In this document: one piece after another, positions 35,427 to 46,245 of the stretch | How the letters are laid out: every line of letters begins with the position of its first letter | How positions within the stretch are numbered: position 1 is the stretch's first letter | From: Cylicocyclus nassatus | Taxonomy: Eukaryota; Nematoda; Chromadorea; Rhabditida; Strongylidae | DNA length: 64,000 nt | Reading direction: 5' to 3' | Assembly (NCBI GenBank): GCA_958299035.1 | Contig: CATQJL010000326.1 | Span: 1,688,232 to 1,752,231, forward strand | The notes under the pieces: generated by a model | Databases searched by the model: none | What the model saw: the letters and a program-made list of their open reading frames with translations, nothing else | Told to the model about the DNA's origin: nothing | Program-made: the position numbers and the translations under genes

Positions 35427-38400
35427 TAGGAGAATTTGTTCACTCAGTTAGTAATAGAGGAAAAACATGAAAAAGTATTACAGCAGGCTTGAAAAGACTG
35501 AGTTCCATGTACAAAAGAGATTCGGAAAAATAGCATTCACTACAAACCATTGCTTCGATCTGAACCTGTGACAATGACTTCCGTATCAGAAAAGCTAAAA
35601 TGTGAACACACCTATGGATTTTTTGAAAAATTGCATGGATTCTATAAAAGTTTTAGACTCATCACATTGGAAACTAGTGTTGTTCGTGGAGACTCATCAC
35701 ACTGAAAGAACCAGTAATGGACTTATGCTACAAAAAGGAACTCATTAAGGCTCTTTATTAGGTTACTATCATGGTGAGGTAAGAGACGAGAAATCTGGAG
35801 TGATCATTAGTAAAAATAAGGAAGGCACTGAGAAAAGATTTTGTTTCTTTCTATGTCTCTATTGATGCCTGATAAGTCAAAAAACTAGTTCTGAAGCGAA
35901 CGAAGGGACGAGAACAGTGACAATTTTATGAGAAAGACTTTGCTCGTGTAGACATTTAGGGGTAAAGAGAGGAAGAATTTTCGCAATATGGTCACTTTAA
36001 CCTTCGTCAGCAGGAAGCAGTTGATAGATCCAAACAAAAAGCAAATACAACAGGATGGCGATAGAACAGATAACAAGAGAGCAAGGAACTGCCTGGCGGA
36101 AACCAGCAGTACACTTCAACAGATCACTGAGCAACTGTTTCGACAATGCTCTGCGTCTTTGATAAAATATGGTCCGAGCAGGAAGAGTGGAGCGGTTGTG
36201 GAGAGGCGCACATGGCTTGAAATTTTTATTCGCATCAACTTATTGAATATGCGTTTGGTGTACCTCATATTTAGCATAAACCTTTTGAAAGAATTTAGGA
36301 AAGCTGTACGATAGAGAGACTCTCGGCACATTCTTCCCCGCAGTACACTCACTCTAATAGCAAGAACTGGGACCAAATTCAGAATTAGCTAATTCAGAGA
36401 TGTCACTTTTGTAGCGCATCTCGGAACAGCAGTAATCAGCATGTACAGGCAAGTGATTCCCGTTGTGCAGTTGTGAAAATGCGCAGTACTGTAAATCTGG
36501 AAGGAAAAACAAGTTTGAAATTGACCACGAAGCGCAGCTGTGCATTCTTTCAAGCCAATGGAAGTCAGATGTGGTTTCGTCTCTTTGCAGATGGCAATGT
36601 AACTGTAACCATGACAGACTCTCTCACTTGTTAAGAGCGATTTCCATCGCTAAGTAAAGTGATGAGAGCAGTAGCGAGCTTGTAGAGCCACATGGAAAAT
36701 AAGGAGAAAAAGTAGACGGTTTGAAAAGACCTTAAGCTAATAGAATGGAGGGAGAGATTTTCAGCAATACATTATCACAGTGGCTTTCTTCAAGGGTAAA
36801 GCTTTAATGAACAGTCAAATAAGCGTATGCTTGAGAATCAACGATACGGCCTCATAAAAATAAGAGATAGGCCTTATAAAAATCAGTCGAGACACCTATG
36901 AAGGCGGAAATTTGCTGAATTTATAAGAAAGTATCGACGACAAAAAATTTGAACGATAAGCGGAGAATGAGGATGTGACTCCAATAGCTAATCTCGTGAT
37001 GGTATTTCCTAAACGGCGATGAAAAGTGGACACCTCGCCGAAAACCTTTTTGCCAGGCTAAAGAGAACTTGTAATGAGTTTATAGTGAGATGATTCAGGA
37101 ACTAAACAGTCACTGCATGTGTTAATCACCTCTAAAGAATATTAGAAAAAAAAGTTCTTATCGTCTAGTGCGTAACGAAAGGCATACGTAGCTAGCAAAA
37201 ACAAACAGGATTTCGAGAAATTAGTCATATGAAAGAAACGAGAAAAACGATAGTTATTTCTGAAGTCATACAGAGAAATGTCCAAAGTGGGGAAGTGATG
37301 AGGTACATAAATAATCATATGAGACACTGAACATGGCAAAGTGTAGCAAAATCCGTCAACTTTTGAGGAAGCTAGATAACGGTCTTACTCCTACATCAAA
37401 ATTTATGCAGATTTCTAAAAAGTCAAGAAAGAAAGCAAACAGTGAGCACCGAAATAGAATAGTGAACACCTATAATATAAACAAAAATGTAACTGTGAGA
37501 TGAGATGTCTAAATAATTACGAATCGCAGAAAAATCTCAAGCAGACAGATAAGAGATGCTCTTCTGCGGTAGAAATGGAAAATTTAGCTCCATCCAACGC
37601 ATCAAACTTGTGTACATTTACAATCTGTCCCCGTGGGTCACCGTTTTTTTGTTTGTTAGCTCTCTGTGACGGCATTTTTCTCCTTGAAAGTTAGCTGTGT
37701 GATGACTGGAGATCTTTATGAACGGCTCACAAACAATAATGCCAACGTGGGTGGTCCACAAACATATGACAAAGCGTAAAAGCTGTCGCTGAGCCGTTGA
37801 CGCAAAGAAGTCATTGAGAAAGTCTGATTAAGGCATGTTCACGTTAACTTGAGATAATGGGTTCCTCAAGACCAATAATATGGTAACACTTTCTTGTTCT
37901 CAAATAGCTTGCATATCTCTCGTAATTTTCGAATGATTTTTTTTGCAAATGCCATGATTTTCTGTTTCCATTCGCCGCAAGCAACGTGCGCCATCGGGAC
38001 GACGTTGGTCCATGCGAATATGCAAATGTACGCGATGCGTTTGACAGAAACCGTTGATCACTGTGCTGTCTGCGCTCACAGATTGTCCTCTCGTCTAGCT
38101 AATTCTAGTTGAGTGACAATGCTCAGACAGCGTGCTGTCGGCGGAGATGTGCAAGAAATAGCCGCGTAGAAAATCAATTGCTATGCCGCTCTCTTAACCA
38201 TTACACACGTTAGGATATCGGATGAAACTGAACTGGACTAGTGGGAATCGCAAGTAAATACACAAGCTGTGAGGTAGCGATGTAGCCTGGGCTGAGCGAG
38301 CAAAATAATCCACGAATACAAAACTCAGCTGCGTGCTGGTGTGACCAGTGACAAGGAATGTGTATTGAACAACAAACTATCGGTTACGACAAATGAGGTA

Positions 38401-39887
38401 CTCCTTCTGCTCCACGACACGAAGCCTACGAACTGTTCTTGAGTGCAAACTGTACTTTATTTTCGGGGACCAGCGGGTGCAACGGCGAATTTGCGTCTCA
38501 GCAGGATCGCACACCTGCATCTAGGTTTGCTATCAATCGATAGGTAAGGACAAATATCAATCCGAGAAAACGAGGACTTCAGAGAGAAGGGCGATTGCTA
38601 GGCTACACTTAAACGGGAACCTATCACCTTTGAGCATGTAAAAAACCAAAACATTGAAATAATGGAGTGAGGTTTAGGTAAGGTATGGATACTGCTGATC
38701 TTTGGAAAGATGGTCTTGTTGTATTCAGGATTACGAGGCTGCAGAAATTCAAAGCATTTTATACCAGCCACAAATTTTGGAGATAATCTAAACCATCTAC
38801 TCATCTTAGCGTTAGCAACAAGAACGGAATTCTCACTTTAGGATACAGTACCGATCAGTGCAGATATTTGAGTGAGACCAAGCTGTGTGGGCAAACAAAT
38901 CATGTTTGGAAGCAAAAAGGAATTCAGGGAAACAGCAGATATTGCCAGCTTTAAGCTGTTATCAGACACCTGACGGAACGAGCTTGTGACCCCATGATCT
39001 ACAAGGATCACTTGCATCGAAAATTGCTAAATATGGCGAGCGATCTTGGTGGTTACGTTGGCTATCGGCCAATCTGTTAAAGGTACGACCGCGTTGCCTG
39101 CTCGACCGCAACGCGTCGATACGGTGGCCGTCTCGGACACTATCGTCGTGCGTCCTGCACTCGTCGTCGTGTTTACTAGACTGACTCCGCTGTTGTTACC
39201 CTATTCTGCTGTTCATAGAGCTCTTATCGATACACGCAACGCCATCGCTGGCATTTTCACTGGAATAGACATCCTTTCCAAATGTAGGTTTACTAGTCCT
39301 ATGGGGCTGCACGTCAGGAGGTACGCCGCGCGCGGCGGCCGCTCTTCCGCAGACGCCGCGTTCAAATCTTGGGGCCTCCAAGCACCGCCAGTAGAGATTC
39401 CCGGCGGCAAAAACAGGGGGGTGAGGATGGGGACAGATACATGATTTAATGCTATAAGTAAGACCGCTCCAGGAGCGCTGCTATTGTAAGGGCTGAATTA
39501 CGTTGCGGCGTCGCTTCGCGAAAAATTCGCGCCGATCGTACCTCCTGACCGTCCCCCGTCCTATGGTGTGGTCAAACAATTAGCGTTTGGTCGCTCTTTT
39601 TTTTCTAGCATTTGTCACTGGACCATCCACGCGACCTGAGGTGGTGCGGACTATCGGGGCATTGCAGAGGCGTTCAGATGCATTAGGTCGGGTGTGGCAC
39701 AATTTATTACCTCCAGGGAGAGCAACGCAGATATTATCTCACAAAACCTTTTTTATTTGTCGAAATGGGTGCTTTCCATTGTTCTTCCCAGTTCAGCTTA
39801 AGAATCACCTGAGTGACGTCAAGGACATGTTTGGCACACACCTTTTCTCTCCATATCATTATCGCTTACTTCACTACATTTTTACAG
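35427..39887. other. gene-poor stretch with a CpG-rich patch at 39.0-39.6 kb
   Basis: No supported gene. A patch at 38955-39690 is clearly richer in G, C and CpG and holds protein-like frames on both strands. One plus frame ends GGYVGYRPIC, one minus frame runs through TTIVSETATVSTRCGRAGNA, and a plus stretch near 39601-39686 reads STRPEVVRTIGALQRRSD. I could not join these with agreeing phases. The patch may include the missing 5' exons of the gene at 39888-40504. Confidence 0.4.
39313..39549. repeat. 13-base inverted repeat pair in CpG-rich patch
   Basis: GTCAGGAGGTACG at 39313-39325 is mirrored exactly by CGTACCTCCTGAC at 39537-39549, with weaker GC-rich similarity beyond. It may mark a degraded inverted-repeat element of about 240 bases. 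Confidence 0.5.
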
Positions 39888-40504
39888 GCCAACACAGTGA
39901 TGACAGACGATCGGTTCCGAATGCGGGTCGACACCGGCTGTACTGGTGATAGCAAGGTTCGCTTGCGTTTATATCCCTAGTGCGCTCCCCTCGCTCGTTT
40001 TCATATGCGTCTCCTCACCCTAGATGATTCAAAACTCGCGCCGATTAATCGACTCATCATCTGGTGGTGCTGAATATGCATGAATCATTATTGTTTCACA
40101 CAGGATTCCGGCATAGACGTACAGTCACGTTTGCGAAACGTTCCCAAACGTCTGCATCGTCGCGACGTGCTGAAGACGGTTATGGAGGATGCGGATGAGG
40201 CCAAGTGGGATGTAAGTCATTGTCTTGTGTCCAAATGCATAACCGAAGCTCCTCTTTCGCATTCTCTCTCTCTTTCTCTCTGTTCATTCCTATGAAGGAC
40301 ACTTCGCCCAAGAAGTCCATATATTTTGAGAGTGACTATCACCATGAAACAGTCCAAGTGCTCACTACAAAGAATTTCTTGTTGGAAAATTTATCAGCCA
40401 CAGCTGTGTCTTCTGAATTTATTACTCAACGACAAAAACGTAGAATTCTTCTCAAGTTCTTCACAGCATTCTTGCCACCTCAACAACCTCAGCTAACTAT
40501 GTGA
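39888..40504 (+). CDS. 3' exons of an unrecognised gene
   Basis: Three consecutive plus-strand stretches join without phase conflict: 39888-39956 (acceptor TTTACAG), 40104-40211 (acceptor TTCACACAG, donor GTAAGT) and 40298-40504, ending in TGA. Together they give 128 residues, starting ANTVMTDDRFRMRVDTGC, passing through DSGIDVQSRLRNVPKRLHRR, and ending FLPPQQPQLTM. The middle exon is strongly basic, then acidic (VMEDADEAKWD). There is no signal peptide, membrane segment or known domain. A methionine within the first exon could start translation, but the gene more likely continues upstream into the CpG-rich patch. The acceptor of the last exon (CCTATGAAG) is weak but follows a long CT tract. 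I do not recognise the protein. Confidence 0.55.
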
Positions 40505-41378
40505 TTCTTCCAATCAGCTGAGAAGAGTTGTATTGCATTGTGGTTGTTTTTGCGAATTTCTTTGCAATTTTTAGTAATAAATTTATGACATTAAACAATC
40601 ACGTCAAAACTCAAAAGTGTGTCGCACGGGTCACCATTTCGGATATCGCTATCCACTGATGTATCATATTGTTACTGAAGTCTCAAGTTCGTCGGAAAAT
40701 CGTAAGGTGCTGGTTGGCATACGGTTGGAGACAACTCACAAGCCTTCGGCGTCGTGGTGCATAGTGATGTTACAATATTTATAGCAAACTTAGATTCTTT
40801 GAGATAGATGATGCGACCGTTCTAAACGCTTGTATTCAAAAAGGATAGGGCCAGAAAAACCCTGTATTAGCCCATTAAATTTCGTGATTTTGTTGCTTTT
40901 TCAAAATTTTTGCGTTTCTTCAGCACTTTCTATATGCAAGGGTTTTTGCCATTTTTTGAGCATACGAAAATTTGAGAATTGCATTTGTTTCTTTTGAATC
41001 AGCCTTATAGTTTTTGCCAAAGTTTACTGTTGTACTACTATCGCACCTTTGCGAGCCAAATGCAAAACAGAGTCTTGCACGTCTCTAGCGGAACTTCTGA
41101 AATATGTAAATATTTGTAATTTGTAAATAAATTTTACGCGAAAATTCTTGGTATGACCTCACACTACATGACTATGAAAATCCTGAAGTATGACGTCTAG
41201 GACCGAATTGATGACAGTACGAATGTAGCTCTGACAATGTAGAAAACACCGTGCTTGCAAACAGCAGAAACTGAAAAAAAACGCCTGGTCGTGAACGTGC
41301 TGAGGCATTGGTCGATTTTTCCGCTTATTCAGAGGGATCATTTTTTGCTTTTCCTGCTATCTTCCAATTATCCTGGTA
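40505..41378. other. intergenic, nothing recognised
   Basis: AT-rich sequence with AATAAA at 40575 and several A/T runs. It may include the 3' UTR of the preceding gene. Confidence 0.45.
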
Positions 41379-42493
41379 TACAGTGTGTCCCAAAAGTATG
41401 TATAAACTGTTTGTTAATATTTCTCTTCCCCGCATAATCTTCCGCAAGGTTTAGGTACCATTCTGTGGAACTCTTCAGCTCAGATTTACAGTATGGTACG
41501 ATTTCCTTTTCATTACTGTAGGAATACGGTAAAAACTTTGAGAGGGATTTTGAGCCGTGGGGGACATATTTTGCCTCAGAAGGAAGTCTAAACAGGCAAA
41601 GAACTCTTGAATGAGGTCAACAAGAGTTATTGACCCCAATTATGAAATATACACTTTCCATGCTTTATTTATAAGTGTCAGGTAAGTCGTAACAGCCGTT
41701 CTTTCATGGTTTCCCAAAAGATAATTACATTATTTAAAATGCCTGGAAACTCGTAAAAAGTTATTTAGTACAATTGCGAGTGCAAAAACACTGTTGCACA
41801 ACTTTTCAGAAATTTTTGGAGAAATTTTTATAAGACCGTCCAGTTCCGATGGCGCTCTATGCTGAAATTTATTGTCATAATTCTATAGTGTTGAAAAGCG
41901 ATCGTGATCCCCAGTGTACTTTGAATTAACAAGGGAAGCCTTTTTTAGTCGATCTGGTCTTTCCAATAAGTTCTGCATCACTTTGAAGAGCATTACACGC
42001 TGATTCCAAATCTGTTTTTATTATCTGCCAAGCGCCCCTGTGCACCCAGTTATGAGTGTTTTTTGAAGCTAAAAATGAACGCGGAATGTTTGTACAAACA
42101 ATGGTTACGATTTAATCAGCTTCCAAATAGAGCAGTGTTGAGTCTGAGGGTATTAAATAAAGGTCCATTGAAAGAAGTGCTCTGATAATCAGCACTTCAC
42201 CATTTGAGCAATTCTGCAGAATTTTTTGATTTTGTTTTTGCACATCCAAGTTTAAACCTAAAAACTCATATATCGGTCTCCAGAAGCGCTTGGCAGATAA
42301 GGAACACAGATTTGGAGTTATCGTTTGATGCTCTACAGAGAGCTGTAGGTGTCATGTGTAAAAGCCACTCCGATTTAAAAGGTTCAGGTTGAAGCCTGTT
42401 TTACAGAAGAGTACCTAACCCTCGGCAAAAGATTATGTGAGAAGAGAAATATTAGCGAACAAACAGTGTAATATACTTTTGGGACACCCTGTA
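41379..42493. mobile_element. non-autonomous TA-flanked DNA transposon, family A copy 2
   Basis: The left end TACAGTGTGTCCCAAAAGTA and the right end TACAGGGTGTCCCAAAAGTA (read on the minus strand) match the family A ends. The repeats share an internal GGTAC segment and AGATTTACAGTATGG. At 1115 bases it is longer than copies 1 and 3 (about 680). The interior has no transposase. The left repeat also carries the GGATTTTGAGCC and TTTTGCCTC motifs seen in copies 1 and 3. Confidence 0.8.
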
Positions 42494-42494
42494 G

Positions 42495-43932
42495 ATGGTG
42501 CTGATATACAATTTGCTGCTCATGGAATTCGGGGCAGGCTCAGTTTTTTATTCGCCCTTTCGGCGTGGTTGAAAAATTTGGGACATCTATCTGGACGCAT
42601 AAGCCAAGTCAACAAAGCAAACGTAATTATTACCCTATTCTCCTACCGTCTTCCAAATTGCGTAAATGTCAGGAGCATTTGTCATGTTTATCGCCTTTAG
42701 TATTACATAAGTAAATCAACCTTAGACAAGAACTGTTGTGATGCTTAGCCATCTATTCTAGATCGACACTGTCCTTTGGGCGATTGTCTTCGCTTTAACA
42801 GTATGGTTCTTTCGTCTTCCGACTTCAATTTGGTTCAGCAGAAAAGTCAACTGGTATGAGGTTTCTTTCACTAAGTTATTTACTACATGGTAGCTTTTTT
42901 AGGCCTCTTGCGACATTGTCTATACTATGTTTTTCGATTTTTTCCTCATGCGGTTTGTGGATGTACTGGAAATACCGTACAACTGCTCGTTGGAGGATTC
43001 TCAACCCTTACGTTTTTGCCGCGGCCTGGATTGCCTTTGCTGCAGGCATCGCTAGGTGAGTTCATGCCTTCTTACTGTGAAGCATAGACATCTGCACTCC
43101 TCGAAGCTTTGTCTGAGCTTCTAGCAAAAAGTTTTTGAATCAGATTTTCCCTTGAGAACGAACTTCCACGTCTACAGTCTTTGTAAATGATCTATTCCAA
43201 ATAGCTATTCAGCAAAGCATACAATGGCCGCAAAAAATTTGCTTGGCTTTCCTTTATCAGGTTTTGGCTGTAGAGAATCAGTTTGTGAAGAAGATTTCAA
43301 AAATGATTTATCTCGACATACATACCTTACTCTCACTCAGAAAATGAATATTGAAGAGCATCGTAATCTCTTACATCCGTTATTTTCAAATATGAGCGTA
43401 GTGTAGTAACTTCGCATCAACAAGTGTTTAGATCAATCAGCCTATGTAATATTTGCATTTGTAAACATCTATCAGATATGATTGTTTTGGACGGTGACAG
43501 TATTCAAATTAGGGAGGTTATTTCCTTGTAGAAAGGGAGTTACGAAAAAATCATGAGCTGTTAGTACATTGTTCATACTAATCGAAAGCTTCTATCCTTT
43601 CGTAAGCATTTCACTACGAAAATGAAATCTCGTCTTTGTAACGCTTTCGTTCGAGGAGAAGAACAGTTTAGTTTTTTTTAGTAAAGGAGGAGAGCTGATG
43701 TGGGAAATAGTGTAGAAAAAAAAACTGTAACGGCGCTCAAATGACATTGTACAAATATTTCGGGGAGGGAATAGGGGGTGGCACATTATATATTGGTATC
43801 CCAACTTTGGAAGTATTAACTTGCGTTTCCAGTTTTTCCGCTTCCACATGGTCACTTTTCGGATGGTGGTCTCTGTACATCGCTGGAGTCACAATGATGT
43901 TCCTCATTTCAATTGCGCCATTGTTTTCATAG
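42495..43932 (+). CDS. unrecognised multi-pass membrane protein (3' exons)
   Basis: Three exons are well supported by phase and hydrophobicity: 42762-42853, 42903-43055 and 43833-43932, ending in TAG. They encode four likely membrane segments: VLWAIVFALTVWFFRL, LATLSILCFSIFSSCGLWMY, ILNPYVFAAAWIAFAAGIAR and WWSLYIAGVTMMFLISIAPL. A fourth candidate exon, 42495-42607, has the right phase (ends in phase 0) and encodes RLSFLFALSAWLKNLGHLSG. Its acceptor AG lies at the very end of the family A transposon, so this join is uncertain. No in-frame ATG is seen in the firm exons, so the true 5' end lies upstream. Small tetraspan proteins have this shape, but the claudin W-GLW-C-C signature is absent and I do not recognise the family. 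The last intron is 777 bases. Confidence 0.6.
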
Positions 43933-46142
43933 AATAGTCTGTTACTCGTTTTTTGTATGTTTTGGTTTTAGAGTTTGAAAGGCATAGTCTTTCGTGCATA
44001 GTTTGTTAACTTCTCATGGATTTGTCAGAAGAGTTGTTTTAACGTGTTTTAAGCGTTTCACGCTATGTTGCCTTCACATTCGTTGCTTTAGCCATTGCGT
44101 TTTGTGTCTAGTTCTCGATTAGATTGCTTCAATTCACTTTTTTCCATTCTCATTCCGGTGCAAGTATTCCTCCTAGCAATCTCTACCAGTGTAATATGTG
44201 AAACTTTCGATCTAGTAGCACTTAGTGGCATCGATCTCTTTCCACTGATTTTCCATTTGTGGTTGTTGTCTTAGCACTTCACAAGGTTGTTGAGTAAACT
44301 ACGTCATATCACGGCGTCGTACACTCCTCTCTTACTTTGTAAAACTGGCCATATGCTGTAAGTATCAGAAAATAATCAAATCCAGAATGGATAATGCCGC
44401 AGCTAATCGCTTTGCCGTTGTGACAAGTATCTACCATTATTTTGAATCTTTCTTGTGACGTCGATTTGGAATGATTTGATAGTTGACAGTTTAATCTGGG
44501 CTCAACTTCTGAAGTCAGTGACAGTGGACTTAGCTACTTTAGCCACAAAATAGTTCTACCGAGCTAGTAAGCTAGACTTGCCTGGTATCAAGTTGAAGCG
44601 GGGGAATTTCATTCACTAATTTCTGAAGAAATGACGTTAACGCATATGGAAAGCGAATCTATTTGCATATAACATGGTCTTGGAAATCATAGGGGAACTC
44701 TTGCTACCTGTAATTAGTATCCGCTCATACTCTCACGAATTCCCTACGGACAAACAATTTGCTAAAGTTGAAGTAATAAATGAAATTCTCTTAGTTACCA
44801 CACTACAGCTTCCAGACATAGTCGGGATACAGCAGTTATACTCAGTTACACTTTAGTCTCGGTGCCACAAAATCGCGAAGAAATTCAGCTGAGAGGCTCT
44901 AAATTGTTTGTCGTGATTCATGAAAGCTAAAAATTGCGTTATCATTTTCATACGTATGTGATGAATTTGCTTCGAACGATCGATCTATTTTCCTCTCAGC
45001 AATCATGACACTTCTAGTATCTAACTAGCCCCTCCTTTGAAGAATCAAAGAAACTTATCTGACATCATGGTAGCAGGAGTAGTGTTATGTCTCTGTAAGC
45101 TTGGTATCTACGCAATTCAATGCTGTATAAGCTGGATAACAATACTTTTTCGCTTGTGAGATGTGTGAGAACAACAACAACACCTTTTCAATGGTTCGAA
45201 TGCATGAGAACTACTGTAGCTTTCTTTTATCCTAATTCTGTGATGCTAAAAATCGACGATGACCTAATCTGAGCGAGAAAAATACGCGTAAGGCGTGAAG
45301 AGTGTGAACTAATAAATCACATTCCAACGCTCTCTTGCCGAAGTCTGTTTGATTTCATCTTTATCCCATGTTATGGTTCTCCGATCAGCTTAATAAACAT
45401 AAGTGAAGTTGGTGGTCCAGCAAGCTTTGTGTACGAATCGAATGTCGAGACTGGAGAACATTTTCTGAGGAAAATTGTAGAAGAGATCATGGAGGAGATG
45501 AAGATTTCTATACAACTACCTGGGTAATGAGGCAGTTCCACCCAAGAATGGACGCGAACTTTTATGAATGGTCTATCTTTATGAAATCTTGTAAAAACTT
45601 GTTTTTATGTGTAATTACATTGAACATCTACATGTTTTACAAAGCTTCATAACACCTTCGGAGATAACTTGTCAGAATTTGTGACGCCACTCCCTTCCAT
45701 CCGGAAAAATGTTCCCCCCCCCCCATCTCCCCGAAACCTCATCGTGAATACTTTTTGGAATCACCTTTAGTACATTCAGCCACAAAGTCTCATGCACTGG
45801 AGAAGTCAACTATCTACTTCAGTATGCTTGATACCTGTCCAAATTCTGTTTCTCAGGTCTCGATCGAACAAAGTTATAGTTATAAAGTTGAGTGAGTGTG
45901 ATCCCTCCTCTGCATATCTCATCCTACACGTGAAGACAATGCTTTTGATTACGAAATGTACTTGTCAAAAGCTATCTATGTGAAATTGCTGAATAAAGAA
46001 TGTTTGAAGTGCATGAGCATCAGTCAGCCAAGTATTTTCTTTTGCACTTTCTTGTAGCAAAACATACGCAGTAGCCATTTTATTCGAGGTTAGTTCTGTA
46101 GACCAGTGGATTCGTTAGTCTGCAGAACCATCCCGGTAACTA

Positions 46143-46245
46143 TCCACTTGATCCACTTAACCCACCTGATCCACTTCGCTATTGGTCGAATCAGTGAAAT
46201 GACCGATAGCGAATTGGATGAAGTGGTTTAGGTGGATCAACTATG
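46143..46245. repeat. 45-base-arm hairpin (fold-back repeat)
   Basis: The left arm (46143-46187) and right arm (46201-46245) are imperfect reverse complements around a 13-base loop, with roughly one mismatch per six bases. The left arm itself contains GATCCACTT twice. No frame crosses it. Confidence 0.75.

Noticed and set aside
38150..38215. tRNA-like text on minus (TGGTTAAGAG, reminiscent of an A box)
   Set aside because: No B box (GGTTCGA) follows at the right distance and no cloverleaf can be drawn.
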